NCBI RefSeq assembly: GCF_001637205.1
Contig: NZ_LVJH01000020.1
Location: 1 to 55,479 of the forward strand
From: Paenibacillus glacialis
GTDB taxonomy: Bacteria > Bacillota > Bacilli > Paenibacillales > Paenibacillaceae
Direction of reading: 5' to 3'
DNA length: 55,479 bases
Of this stretch, positions 1 through 7,429 are shown in pieces. Every line of letters begins with the position of its first letter. Positions within the stretch are counted from its first letter, which is position 1. The notes under the pieces are model-generated. The model was not told the DNA's origin and did no database searches. It was given only the letters and a program-made list of their open reading frames with translations. Made by a program: the position numbers and the translations under genes.

Positions 1-57
1 CAAACGTTCCAAAAGCGCACTGCCTATCGTACCTGTTGCTCCCATAATAACTATCAT
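1..57 (-). CDS. NAD(P)-binding Rossmann protein, N-terminal fragment
   Basis: Only the first 19 codons are in the window; the gene continues off the left edge on the minus strand. They read MIVIMGATGTIGSALLERL. This is a beta strand followed by the glycine-rich GATGxxG dinucleotide-binding loop of NmrA-like and atypical short-chain dehydrogenase proteins. A GGAGA ribosome binding site lies just upstream, overlapping the last codons of the preceding membrane-protein gene; two bases separate the genes, so they are probably co-transcribed. The substrate cannot be judged from the fragment. Confidence 0.75.
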   Translation of the reverse strand, partial: MIVIMGATGTIGSALLERL

Positions 58-59
58 TT

Positions 60-563
60 TTATCTTCTCCTTTTGGATGAAAAATTAGTTGTGACGGCAA
101 GACGCCACCGCCATGTCACTATCGTGCTTGCTATGAATCCAGACAACGGGAAATCGATCCAGACACGACCGACCCAGGCCAAGTGATCGATGGGAATAAA
201 AATTCCCAGTAAATCTGATGTCACCCATGCGGCGAATAGCCCCAACAAAGCCCCGGCCAACGCGAACATCCCTACCACAACCAAGTGAGGTGCGCCGATG
301 ATCCATCGTTTACGGCCTCCTCGGCTGCGCAACCAAAGGCCAAGAATCAAAGCCACCAAGGCCGATGTTCCACCGATTGTGGTTAAGGCCCCTATTTGGA
401 GCCCCTTGTCGGCAGAGATCAAGCCCCCAATACCTGCCATGATCGCAGGAGCAGCATAGGCCATTACAACTTCACGCCATAGTACAAAAGTCTTTTTCTT
501 GGAACCAGCAGCCTTGATGCCGTAAACACCATCTATCTGATTCGGGTAGTTCATTTTGTTCAT
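60..563 (-). CDS. Small polytopic membrane protein, unknown function
   Basis: The protein has 167 residues with about four hydrophobic segments (roughly residues 30-50, 58-77, 88-113 and 135-148) and basic ends (KKK near residue 23, KRRR at the C-terminus). It is therefore likely an integral membrane protein with few soluble parts. I recognise no catalytic motif or family. The ATG is preceded by AAGGAGGAG at good spacing. It is the first gene of a minus-strand unit with an NAD(P)-binding protein and sits downstream of a MarR regulator and a matching operator-like box. That suggests a small stress- or drug-inducible unit, but this is inference from context. Confidence 0.65.
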   Translation of the reverse strand: MNKMNYPNQIDGVYGIKAAGSKKKTFVLWREVVMAYAAPAIMAGIGGLISADKGLQIGALTTIGGTSALVALILGLWLRSRGGRKRWIIGAPHLVVVGMFALAGALLGLFAAWVTSDLLGIFIPIDHLAWVGRVWIDFPLSGFIASTIVTWRWRLAVTTNFSSKRRR

Positions 564-612
564 CTAGTTACTCCTCCTTACTTTTCTAAATAGTTCTGCG
601 ATTCATTTCAGT

Positions 613-640
613 AATATAATGATTAGGAACCTAACTATAT
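613..640 (-). promoter_or_regulatory. Promoter region with MarR-type operator
   Basis: On the minus strand a -10-like TATATT (613-618) sits just downstream of the dyad TTAGG-TT-CCTAA (623-634). A poor -35 (TTATAT) lies at the far side of the dyad. An inverted repeat between -35 and -10 is a typical MarR operator position. A related half site, TTAGGAGCC, occurs at the same place in the marR promoter, which supports joint control by that regulator. Confidence 0.5.
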
Positions 641-642
641 AA

Positions 643-670
643 GAGTAAAAATAGGCTAGCTTCACTAGCC
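643..670 (-). terminator. Intrinsic terminator of marR gene
   Basis: On the minus strand GGCTAG and CTAGCC (654-659 and 665-670) form a 6-bp stem with a five-base loop, followed by TATTTTTA. It begins 11 bases past the marR stop codon. Confidence 0.65.
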
Positions 671-681
671 CGTTCTACTCA

Positions 682-1242
682 TTACTGATGTTTCCCTTTG
701 GTTTCCGAGCCTAGTTCGCCCGTAAGTGCTGAGATGCCTTGTGTAACTCGGCCTAGCAGGTCGAGAAATACGCTGCGCTCCTCGATATTGAGTAAGCCCA
801 CCATGGCCTCCAGCCGAGCGAAATGCTCAGGAGCCATTTCACGGAGCTTCTTCGCGCCTTCCTCCGTCAAAATAACCGATCTCTGACGTCCATCGTCTGA
901 GCTTGATCGCCGAGATACTAGGCCATCTCGTTCAAGAATGTCGATAAGACCAGTCACTGTAGCACGTGTAACGCCTAGATGCTCCGCTAATTGCGAAGGC
1001 AACTCTTCTCCTTCGTTATCTTCAAGATCTGCCAATAAACGATATCGCCCTGTTGATAAACCGAATCTAGAGAAATGAATCTCCGAGGCATGTCCAAGCT
1101 TGGCTCCCGCTGCCATTAGCCTAGACGCGACGAGTATAGCCTGTGCGTCTATGTCTAGGTTATAGCGATCAATCTGCCGCTTGGATTGTACAAGCGAGGG
1201 AATAGCGTCAATGTCATTCGTTACTTTATTATTGTTGTTCAT
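682..1242 (-). CDS. MarR-family transcriptional regulator
   Basis: This 186-residue protein has the MarR winged-helix core. The recognition helix region reads QLAEHLGVTRATVTGLIDILERDGLV (about residues 84-109), followed by the wing SSSDDGRQRSVILTEEG (about 113-129) with the family's DxR signature. Long alpha helices at both ends would form the dimer interface. Such proteins are dimeric repressors, often released by phenolic or other small ligands. The extended N-terminus (about 35 residues) is longer than in most MarR proteins. The target is probably the membrane-protein unit transcribed away from it, plus its own gene, because related boxes lie in both promoters. The ATG has only a distant GGAG and may be read from a nearly leaderless transcript. 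Confidence 0.88.
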   Translation of the reverse strand: MNNNNKVTNDIDAIPSLVQSKRQIDRYNLDIDAQAILVASRLMAAGAKLGHASEIHFSRFGLSTGRYRLLADLEDNEGEELPSQLAEHLGVTRATVTGLIDILERDGLVSRRSSSDDGRQRSVILTEEGAKKLREMAPEHFARLEAMVGLLNIEERSVFLDLLGRVTQGISALTGELGSETKGKHQ

Positions 1243-1248
1243 ATATGT

Positions 1249-1277
1249 AGTATGGCTCCTAATTACTTTTGTGTCAA
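1249..1277 (-). promoter_or_regulatory. marR promoter, nearly leaderless
   Basis: On the minus strand TTGACA (1272-1277) is followed after exactly 17 bases by CATACT (1249-1254). The spacer holds TTAGGAGCC, a half site like the dyad at 623-634. Transcription should start near 1242-1243, which is at or next to the ATG at 1242. Confidence 0.6.
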
Positions 1278-1308
1278 CACATTGTTATAACACTTAAGAA
1301 AATAAAAT

Positions 1309-1352
1309 AAAGGGTTCTACATATTATGCATGACTAATATGTGGAATCCTTT
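1309..1352 (-). terminator. Terminator of decayed minus-strand gene
   Basis: Two 18-base arms (1309-1326 and 1335-1352) pair almost completely. On the minus strand the hairpin is followed by a T-rich run (TTTATTTTATTTTC). It starts five bases after the stop codon of the remnant at 1357-1530, so it most likely served that lost gene. Confidence 0.6.
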
Positions 1353-1356
1353 ATGT

Positions 1357-1530
1357 TTAACTATCGTTCGCCGTTAGGTTAATGGTAAAACCTGGAAAGC
1401 CGATGGTAGCAATGGCCAGACGATTAATCTCCAGATCCACGGGTGATGCCTTCGCCAGCGGTATCTGATTGCTAAAGCTACCTGATACTCGAAACCTTCA
1501 TTAGTGAAATCTAATCCCGCCCACTGATCA
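1357..1530 (-). pseudogene. Decayed gene 3' end, unidentified
   Basis: On the minus strand the sequence reads DQWAGLDFTNEGFEYQVALA, then after a frame change near 1450 continues as LAKASPVDLEINRLAIATIG and ends NLTANDS with a stop at 1357. A terminator follows directly. No start codon or ribosome binding site is visible. I do not recognise the family. The break in frame, together with the terminator, indicates the 3' remnant of a former gene. Confidence 0.35.
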
Positions 1531-1640
1531 TTGAAGAGTTCAAAGAGCGTCTGTAGGCGGTGGCGGTTGATACAGTCACAGCGATGTCGGATAGCAAGCT
1601 GGTATTCAGGTTTAAGGACTGCTCGGAAGTTGAAGGTTAA
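1527..1640 (+). pseudogene. Possible serine recombinase C-terminal remnant
   Basis: The plus strand reads IIEEFKERL, an in-frame TAG, then AVAVDTVTAMSDSKLVFRFK and DCSEVEG with a final stop. The pattern of a short helix followed by a strand of the type (D/S)xLxFxFKDGxEV resembles the extreme C-terminus of large serine recombinases. The internal stop and the missing upstream part mean it is not functional. The similarity is from memory of the family and is short, so the assignment is weak. Confidence 0.3.
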
Positions 1641-1663
1641 ATTGCGCAGATTACTACATTCAT

Positions 1664-1711
1664 ACCGATGCCTACACCGATGTATAAGTCGGAGTGGGCA
1701 TCGGTATTTTT
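1664..1711 (+). terminator. Strong hairpin terminator
   Basis: ACCGATGCC (1664-1672) pairs with GGCATCGGT (1697-1705), and the interior continues pairing (CCGA with TCGG) up to a loop of about eight bases. ATTTTTA follows. It lies 24 bases after the stop of the recombinase-like remnant and probably ended that former transcript. Confidence 0.6.
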
Positions 1712-2037
1712 ATGTTCTTTACACTGTCTGGTTTCATGTACGCAGAAACTTCTCCACGACTTACTCCTTCAGCGACAAATAATGCTTGATCGGAAAGGGA
1801 AATGCTGAGCGGGCGATCATCATCTCCGAAGCAGAATAAAAACAGGACGCCGATTTCTCGAAACTTATAATTACCAGCCGACAGGAAATTACTCGCTGCT
1901 CCTGTCTTTCTGCTCCCTATTTTTCTGTCAGTCAGTAATCTGTTTCATGATTGGATTAAGCTCGAAAAAGAGAATGTATCCGTTAGATACGGTTATGAAT
2001 TTATATCTTACTTTTCAATCAAAGTATTCAACTTGAA
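1712..2037. other. Intergenic stretch without recognisable genes
   Basis: No frame gives a convincing protein and no clear ribosome binding site is present. It lies between the remnant's terminator and the padR promoter and is probably decayed DNA. Confidence 0.4.
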
Positions 2038-2074
2038 ACACTACCTTGACAGTCATGGTAGTGTGTCGTATTAT
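2038..2074 (+). promoter_or_regulatory. padR operon promoter with 8-bp operator dyad
   Basis: TTGACA (2046-2051), a spacer of exactly 17 bases and TATTAT (2069-2074) form a near-consensus sigma-A promoter. ACACTACC (2038-2045) and GGTAGTGT (2057-2064) form a perfect 8-bp inverted repeat flanking the -35 box. A repressor bound there would block RNA polymerase. The obvious candidate is the PadR protein encoded directly downstream, which would make the operon autoregulated. Confidence 0.75.
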
Positions 2075-2095
2075 ACAAACATGGAGGTTGATTAC

Positions 2096-2425
2096 ATGAG
2101 TGAGAACAAAATTACATCCGACCTGCTGCGAGGACATACCGATACGATGATTTTACGGCTCTTATCCGAAGCTGACCGCTACGGCTACGAGATTGTCAAG
2201 CTGATTGCCGAGCGCTCAGACGGCGAGTATGAATTAAAGGAAGCCACCATGTATTCGAGCGTCCGGAGGCTTGAGGCCGACGGTGATATCGAGTGGTATT
2301 GGGGCGATGAATCACAGGGTGGTCGGCGTAAATATTTTAGGATTACCGAAAAGGGCAAGGATGCTTACGCCCGCAACAAAAGCAATTGGGAGTACGCAAA
2401 GCGCGTGCTTGAAAACTTATTATAA
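2096..2425 (+). CDS. PadR-family transcriptional regulator
   Basis: The protein has 109 residues, the usual size of the short (subfamily 2) PadR proteins. The winged helix covers about residues 6-85: DLLRGHTDTMILRLLSEADR leads into the family's YGYEI motif, then LKEATMYSSVRRLEADGDI and the wing GGRRKYFRITEKG. A short C-terminal helix completes the dimer domain. The start was chosen at 2096 because GGAGG lies 8 bases upstream; an earlier in-frame TTG would fall inside the promoter. It is the first gene of a unit with a HAAS/pentapeptide protein and an ABC exporter, a common PadR arrangement in Bacillota. It likely represses this unit until a toxic ligand binds. Confidence 0.88.
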   Translation: MSENKITSDLLRGHTDTMILRLLSEADRYGYEIVKLIAERSDGEYELKEATMYSSVRRLEADGDIEWYWGDESQGGRRKYFRITEKGKDAYARNKSNWEYAKRVLENLL

Positions 2426-2438
2426 GGAGAGTTGATGT

Positions 2439-3305
2439 ATGAATGAGAAATTGACCAACTATTTGAACGGCGTTTTCGCACCTTACGATGGGGTAAAAAG
2501 CGTTACCGAATTAAAGATTGACCTGCTCTCCGATTTGCAGGAGCGGTACCGTGAACTCAAAGCCGAGGGCAAGGACGATGAAACGGCTTTTGAGATGACC
2601 ATTGATAGCATCGGCGACATTGAGCAAACGGTACAAGAGGTGGCTAACCTCTCCCGCTCGCTGGAACGGCAGGTACTGACAAACTTTAGCGCGAGCAACC
2701 TGCCAATGAGCGACTTTGCGGGCGTTATTGCGCATAAAGGAAATTTTACATCGAGCGCGTTACGCGGTTCCGACTTTGCGGGCGCAGACTTGACCGGCAG
2801 TTCGTTTAAGACCAGCGACATACGTGAAGCCAATTTTGACGGCGCAAATCTGACCGACTGCAACCTATCCGCCAATGATCTTTCGAATGCAAGCTTCAAT
2901 AAATCGATCCTTGTACGCACCAACTTCAGCATATCGGGGCTGGACGGAGCAAAATTCACAGGCGTAAAACTGACCGACGTCACGCTAACCAAGACCGACC
3001 TTAGAAAAACAACCTTTGAAGGTTGTATCTTTGACGGCGTGGTCTTCAAATATTCCGACCTGAGCGGGCTGCGTTTTGACGGGCAAACATTTATCGGCGT
3101 TAAGTTTGACAAGTCGGCAATAAACGATGTTTCGTTTAGGGGCGCTACGCTCAAGAATGTGTCTTTTCAGGCGTATTTTTCGTTGACCAATAAGTATTAC
3201 CGTGCTATCAAAACCATCTGCTTTGACGGCGCAGTCATGGATAAGCTGACCTATGCTACGCTTAAAGGCATGGGGGCCGATTTGTCCAAGGTTACTGTTC
3301 GATAA
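2439..3305 (+). CDS. HAAS-domain pentapeptide-repeat protein
   Basis: The 288-residue protein has two parts. Residues 1-80 resemble the helical HAAS/DUF1700 domain usually encoded next to PadR regulators (LKIDLLSDLQERYRELKAEG followed by DDETAFEMTIDSIGDIEQTV). From about residue 85 to 270 the sequence is a run of pentapeptide repeats of the A(D/N)(L/F)xx type, such as SDFAGADLTG, ANFDGANLTD and CNLSANDLSN. These fold as a right-handed quadrilateral beta helix. Instead of the usual membrane segments the HAAS domain is joined to this soluble helix. It lies 13 bases after padR with an AAGGAG site and upstream of an ABC exporter. Some pentapeptide proteins protect DNA gyrase, so a resistance role is possible but unproven. 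Confidence 0.8.
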   Translation: MNEKLTNYLNGVFAPYDGVKSVTELKIDLLSDLQERYRELKAEGKDDETAFEMTIDSIGDIEQTVQEVANLSRSLERQVLTNFSASNLPMSDFAGVIAHKGNFTSSALRGSDFAGADLTGSSFKTSDIREANFDGANLTDCNLSANDLSNASFNKSILVRTNFSISGLDGAKFTGVKLTDVTLTKTDLRKTTFEGCIFDGVVFKYSDLSGLRFDGQTFIGVKFDKSAINDVSFRGATLKNVSFQAYFSLTNKYYRAIKTICFDGAVMDKLTYATLKGMGADLSKVTVR

Positions 3306-3318
3306 GGAGGGGGAAGTT

Positions 3319-4080
3319 ATGCAAAATAATTCGATTCAAGTCATTGGACTGCAAAAATCCTACAAGCAGCATCAAGTCCTAAAGGGCGTAGATTTCGAGG
3401 TGGAAAAGGGCAGTATCTTCGCCCTGCTCGGCTCCAACGGGGCGGGCAAAACAACGGTTGTCAAAATCCTCACTACGCTGCTCAAACAAGACGGCGGCAC
3501 CGCCACCGTCAACGGATTCGATGTTGCGTCAAAGCCCGACAATGTGCGGCAGGCGATCAGTCTGACCGGACAATTCGCCGCCGTAGACGAGATACTGACC
3601 GGACGGGAAAATCTTATCATGATCGCCAAGCTACGATACCTCAAAAATCCGCGTCAGGTTGCGGACGATTTGCTTGCACGCTTCGGCCTGACAGACGCCG
3701 CCGACCGCAGGGTTTCTACTTATTCGGGCGGTATGCGCCGCAGGCTCGACATCGCCTTGAGTATTGTCGGCAAACCTCAGATCATATTCCTCGACGAGCC
3801 GACCACTGGGCTTGACCCCGAGGCGCGCATCGAGGTTTGGAAGATTGTCAAGGAGCTTGCCGACGGCGGCACGACGGTACTTCTAACCACGCAGTATTTG
3901 GAGGAGGCTGAGCAGCTTGCCGACCGAATTGCCATTCTGCACGAGGGCAGGATTATCGCCAGCGGCACGCTCTCGGAGCTGAAACAGCTTTTCCCATCCG
4001 CAGAGGTAGAGTATGTTGAGAAACAGCCGACTTTGGAGGAAATATTCCTCGCAATCATCGGCAACAAGGAGGGAAAGTAA
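3319..4080 (+). CDS. ABC transporter ATP-binding protein (drug-export type)
   Basis: This 253-residue ATPase of the DrrA/ABC-2 class carries Walker A GSNGAGKTT, the Q-loop region SLTGQFAAVDEILTG, signature YSGGMRRRLDIA, Walker B IIFLDEP, D-loop TTGLDPEAR and the H-loop region TTQYLEEAEQLADRI, where the usual switch His is replaced by Gln as in DrrA-type proteins. It hydrolyses ATP at the inner face of the membrane to drive the permease encoded next. The ATG at 3319 follows AAGGAGGGGG; an upstream in-frame extension would overlap the pentapeptide gene and is unlikely. The substrate is unknown; the PadR regulator suggests an amphiphilic toxin or antibiotic. Confidence 0.92.
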   Translation: MQNNSIQVIGLQKSYKQHQVLKGVDFEVEKGSIFALLGSNGAGKTTVVKILTTLLKQDGGTATVNGFDVASKPDNVRQAISLTGQFAAVDEILTGRENLIMIAKLRYLKNPRQVADDLLARFGLTDAADRRVSTYSGGMRRRLDIALSIVGKPQIIFLDEPTTGLDPEARIEVWKIVKELADGGTTVLLTTQYLEEAEQLADRIAILHEGRIIASGTLSELKQLFPSAEVEYVEKQPTLEEIFLAIIGNKEGK

Positions 4081-4848
4081 ATGGAGCGGATAGAGAAACA
4101 TTTTTTCAGTAATATGAGCGTCATGCTTGGACGTTCCATGCGCCATATTACCCGCAGTATGGACACCATTATCACGGTCACCATCATGCCGATCGCGTTT
4201 ATGTTGCTGTTCGTCTATGTATTCGGCGGTGCAATTGACACCGGAACGGATAACTACGTGAATTATCTGTTGCCCGGTATTCTTCTGATTGCCATTGCTA
4301 GCGGTATATCCTATACGGCCTTCCGCCTGTTTACCGATGTGCAACGGGGCATATTCGAGCGGTTTCACACCATGCCGATTTCACGTTCTACCTTACTGTG
4401 GGGGCATGTGCTGACCTCGCTGGTATCCAACGCCATATCGGTTGTCGTCATCATTCTCGTAGCTTTGATTATGGGCTTTCGTTCATCGGCAGGGATCATG
4501 TCATGGCTTGCCGTAGCCGGCATACTCGCACTGTTTACGTTGGCATTAACTTGGGTCGCGGCGATTGCCGGACTGACCGCAAAAACGGTGGATGGTGCAA
4601 GCGCCTTTTCCTACCCGATTATCTTCCTTCCGTTTATCAGCTCAGCTTTTGTGCCGACCGAGTCGATGCCGTCGGTCGTTCGCGCCTTTGCCGAAAACCA
4701 GCCGGTGACCTCGATCGTGGAAGCCATTCGTGCGCTACTGTCAGGTCAGCCAGTGGGCAATGATATATGGGTCGCGCTTGCGTGGTGCGTCGGGATTTTG
4801 CTCGTATCATATTTCTTTGCAATGTGGGTGTATAAAAAGCGGGTGTGA
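4081..4848 (+). CDS. ABC-2 type transporter permease
   Basis: The protein has 255 residues and six hydrophobic segments with the ABC-2/DrrB pattern. An N-terminal amphipathic stretch is followed by TM1 (about residues 33-53), and the coupling region DVQRGIFERFHTMPISRSTL occupies about residues 83-102. The ATG follows the ATPase stop codon with no gap, so translation is coupled. Together the two proteins form a typical export complex of two ATPases and two permeases. GC content and codon use from 2096 to here look higher than in the neighbouring units, which hints at transfer of the whole operon. Confidence 0.9.
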   Translation: MERIEKHFFSNMSVMLGRSMRHITRSMDTIITVTIMPIAFMLLFVYVFGGAIDTGTDNYVNYLLPGILLIAIASGISYTAFRLFTDVQRGIFERFHTMPISRSTLLWGHVLTSLVSNAISVVVIILVALIMGFRSSAGIMSWLAVAGILALFTLALTWVAAIAGLTAKTVDGASAFSYPIIFLPFISSAFVPTESMPSVVRAFAENQPVTSIVEAIRALLSGQPVGNDIWVALAWCVGILLVSYFFAMWVYKKRV

Positions 4849-4853
4849 AAAAA

Positions 4854-4894
4854 AGGACAGCCTTTTCTGTATTAACAACAGAGAAGACAGTCCT
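4854..4894 (+). terminator. Hairpin after ABC operon
   Basis: AGGACAG...CTGT pairs with ACAG...CAGTCCT over about 16 positions with three mismatches and a loop of seven bases. No clear T run follows, so it may be an inefficient terminator or a processing structure. Confidence 0.45.
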
Positions 4895-5355
4895 GTAGAA
4901 TAAATTCTATACCTATATAAGGGCACAACTGATGAGCAGTGTAAAAATACGAATGCCGTTATAAACATTTATACTGGGCTTACATCTAGAGGGTATTTAT
5001 CCGAGTTGTCGAGCTGTGGTCGCTAATGTTGAAAATGTCATATAACATCGATTTGAGGCGCAAAATCCAACGTATCGAGGCGCTCGTTTTTTTGCGAAGC
5101 TCAAATTAATCGCTCTACAGGAATTCTAACGAGCAGCATCCCACGGGGCACGATAGTTGTATAAAAAATATTGTTGAGCAGGCTACCGCAGTCTGCTCAT
5201 TTTATTAAGTTAAAACAAAACTTTATCTTGAATCCCCTTCAAAACCACCATATTATTTATATTTTATTAAGGGGTGAAGGGGAATTGAATAATGTCTATT
5301 TCATAGATTTCTTTCCTTAAGGCCCGTAACATCAGGTAGTCGAGTCGAGTACCAT
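4895..5355. other. Intergenic, no gene; one hairpin at 5176-5203
   Basis: No convincing coding frame is present. GAGCAG (5176-5181) and CTGCTC (5193-5198) form a short stem followed by ATTTTATT, which may be a leftover terminator on the plus strand. A GGGGTGAAGGGGAATTG stretch near 5271-5287 looks like a ribosome binding site but leads into no frame of useful length. Confidence 0.35.
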
Positions 5356-7134
5356 CTACACGATATTCTTCGCTCGCGCCATCTTTATTGCTTCTTCGCG
5401 GTTGTTGACGCCGAGCTTCGAGTAGAGAATCGAGCAGTAATTGCGGATCGTTCCCTCCGATAAAAATAACTTGGCAGCGATCGACTTGTAGCGAAGTCCG
5501 TCTGACAGATGACTCAGAATTTCTATCTCGCGTTTCGTAAGCCCGTACGGATAGTTTTCCGGACTTGAGCCGATCTTTTCCAACTGCTCACGTTGACGCT
5601 TCATCTCTTCGAAAACTCGCGTCGCAACCGATTGGTCGATCCAGGTTCCTCCGTTATAAATAAGTTTTAAGGCTTCCTTCATCTCTCGGGGATGAGTCGA
5701 CTTCAGTATGTATCCTTCCGCCCCGCACTCTAATGCAGTTGCTGCCTGCAAGGAATCCTCGAACGTTGTCATGAACACAACCTTCATTAGAGGCCATCGT
5801 TGTTTTACCTCGAGTAAAGTTTCAAGCCCGCCCATTCCTTGCATACGAATTTCCATTAGCACGATATCCGGTTGGGATCGCTCACAATGTTCTAATGCTT
5901 CTCGCCCGTCACCTGCCGTACCAACGACGATAAAATCAGCATGCTGATCCAAAATCTGCTTCAAGCTGTCGGCTATGATCACCTGATCATCAACGATCAG
6001 CAGGCGGATCGCGTCATGTACAGGCTCGGTCTGCAACGGAATATGACAGATGATAAACCCGGAATGTATCGACAGTGTGCCGTGAAATTGTTCAAGCCGT
6101 TCCTTCATCCCACCCAGCCCAAATCCGAATTGGTTTTCTTCCATGCCGATGCCGTTATCTTCAATCTGTAACCGGAGTTGCTGACTATCGAAATGCAGCT
6201 GAACAGATATCACGTTCGCTTGACCGTGCCGAACTGCGTTGGTTAGAGATTCTTGAAGGCAGCGATGTAGACAAAAGTTTATTTTTTGCGTCACGAGGGT
6301 CTCACTGCCGATCACACGGAATTTGACCGTTGTACCTGTCGACTTCATGAACTCTTCGCTTAACTGCTGTAACGACTCACTTAACGAATGGCTGAGCGGA
6401 GCATGAGAGAGCTGGTGCAGATGTTTTCGGATATCAACCAGACTGTGCTGAGCGATACCGACAAGCGAATCAATCCTCTCGAACTGCGAATTCGGTACGG
6501 TCGATCGCAGCGATTCGACACCGATGATAAGCGAGGTAAGCGAATGGCCAATCGTGTCATGCAGCTCATGTGACAGTCGGCTGCGCTCCTCCAGCAGCGT
6601 AAGCTCCTCAATCCGCTTAATATGCTGCTCCAGTAGCTGTTTCTGCTCTTGAATGATTCGGGCTTGCTGATGGGACTGAATTAAGATATTGAACGCAAAG
6701 CCGATGGCAAAACCTAGGCTGCAGCTAACGATGAACTCAAACGGGAGACGATCAGCGATCCAACCGTTCAATACCGGGAATACGATTCCACAGAGGATCC
6801 CTGTCCACACATAAGTTGTTCGACTGCTCGCCAATCCGATCGTTATCACGAGCAAGACAAATGACCATAGCAGTTCTGGAGCTGCGTAGGCTAAATAAAG
6901 ATAAAAAAAGCCCGTTGCCATGACTTCAATAGGAAGATACCAAGCTTCTTTTCTATAGCGGACGATGAATGGAACGAGGTAAATGACGAGAGCAAAAGAA
7001 AGTACAAACCCAAGCGACCCAGTGATCAAGGACGGATTGACAAAACCAGCGCTTGCGATAATGACCAGCCAAATTGTTCGTATGGCTACAAGTATCCAAT
7101 CATACCAGAACCATTTCTTCATGATAGAGAACAC
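5356..7134 (-). CDS. Fused NarL-family histidine kinase-response regulator
   Basis: One 592-residue frame joins two proteins that are normally separate. Residues 1-155 hold about five membrane segments. Residues 160-245 are a HisKA_3 dimerisation domain with phospho-acceptor His192 (ELHDTIGH). Residues 283-368 are the ATPase with N-box Asn299, G1 box DNGIG and a glycine-rich FGFGLGGM. With no stop codon, a receiver follows (377-495, IRLLIVDDQ) and then a LuxR-type helix-turn-helix (about 530-592, GLTKREIEILSHLSDGLRYK). Residue 428 in DIVLMEIRM is Glu, where receivers have the phosphorylated Asp; the GAA codon is plain. Lys478 and Thr456/457 are kept. The output may be permanently on or uncoupled from phosphorylation. 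The start is a GTG with AGGTG upstream. It is divergent from the serine hydrolase gene, its likely target. Confidence 0.88.
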   Translation of the reverse strand: MFSIMKKWFWYDWILVAIRTIWLVIIASAGFVNPSLITGSLGFVLSFALVIYLVPFIVRYRKEAWYLPIEVMATGFFYLYLAYAAPELLWSFVLLVITIGLASSRTTYVWTGILCGIVFPVLNGWIADRLPFEFIVSCSLGFAIGFAFNILIQSHQQARIIQEQKQLLEQHIKRIEELTLLEERSRLSHELHDTIGHSLTSLIIGVESLRSTVPNSQFERIDSLVGIAQHSLVDIRKHLHQLSHAPLSHSLSESLQQLSEEFMKSTGTTVKFRVIGSETLVTQKINFCLHRCLQESLTNAVRHGQANVISVQLHFDSQQLRLQIEDNGIGMEENQFGFGLGGMKERLEQFHGTLSIHSGFIICHIPLQTEPVHDAIRLLIVDDQVIIADSLKQILDQHADFIVVGTAGDGREALEHCERSQPDIVLMEIRMQGMGGLETLLEVKQRWPLMKVVFMTTFEDSLQAATALECGAEGYILKSTHPREMKEALKLIYNGGTWIDQSVATRVFEEMKRQREQLEKIGSSPENYPYGLTKREIEILSHLSDGLRYKSIAAKLFLSEGTIRNYCSILYSKLGVNNREEAIKMARAKNIV

Positions 7135-7267
7135 GAATTATGCACACCTGCTTGTATGTTTTTTGATAATCAATTTCCTATTGATTCAGACCCTATCATG
7201 CACCATTACATCTTGACTCGTCAAGCGAAAGAGGGGGAACGGTTGGGAACCTGGCTGCAGGAAGCAC

Positions 7268-7309
7268 GTCACATGAGATATTGACGATTTGTCATATGGC
7301 TGATGTGAC
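7268..7309. promoter_or_regulatory. Nested dyad, candidate operator
   Basis: GTCACAT (7268-7274) and ATGTGAC (7303-7309) form an inverted repeat. TGAC-GATTT-GTCA (7282-7294) forms a second one with almost the same centre. Both lie between the kinase-regulator gene and the serine hydrolase gene. LuxR-type regulators bind such dyads, so this is a candidate site for the fused regulator. Confidence 0.4.
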
Positions 7310-7429
7310 AGATTTAAGGGCGATGTCATCAAAAGTTTGGCGGTTTCATCAATAGCCGTTTTTACAAATTCGGAGGTAAGGTGAAGGAGTGAATCAACAC
7401 AACATTCCAAAATAATAGGAGCGATGCAT

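Noticed and set aside
1531..1782. 83-codon plus-strand frame in the decayed region
   Set aside because: The protein is arginine- and cysteine-rich nonsense across a terminator hairpin. The recombinase-like reading is in another frame.
2483..3154. Long minus-strand frame opposite the pentapeptide gene
   Set aside because: It is a mirror of the regular repeat codons. It has no ribosome binding site, and the plus-strand protein is clearly real.
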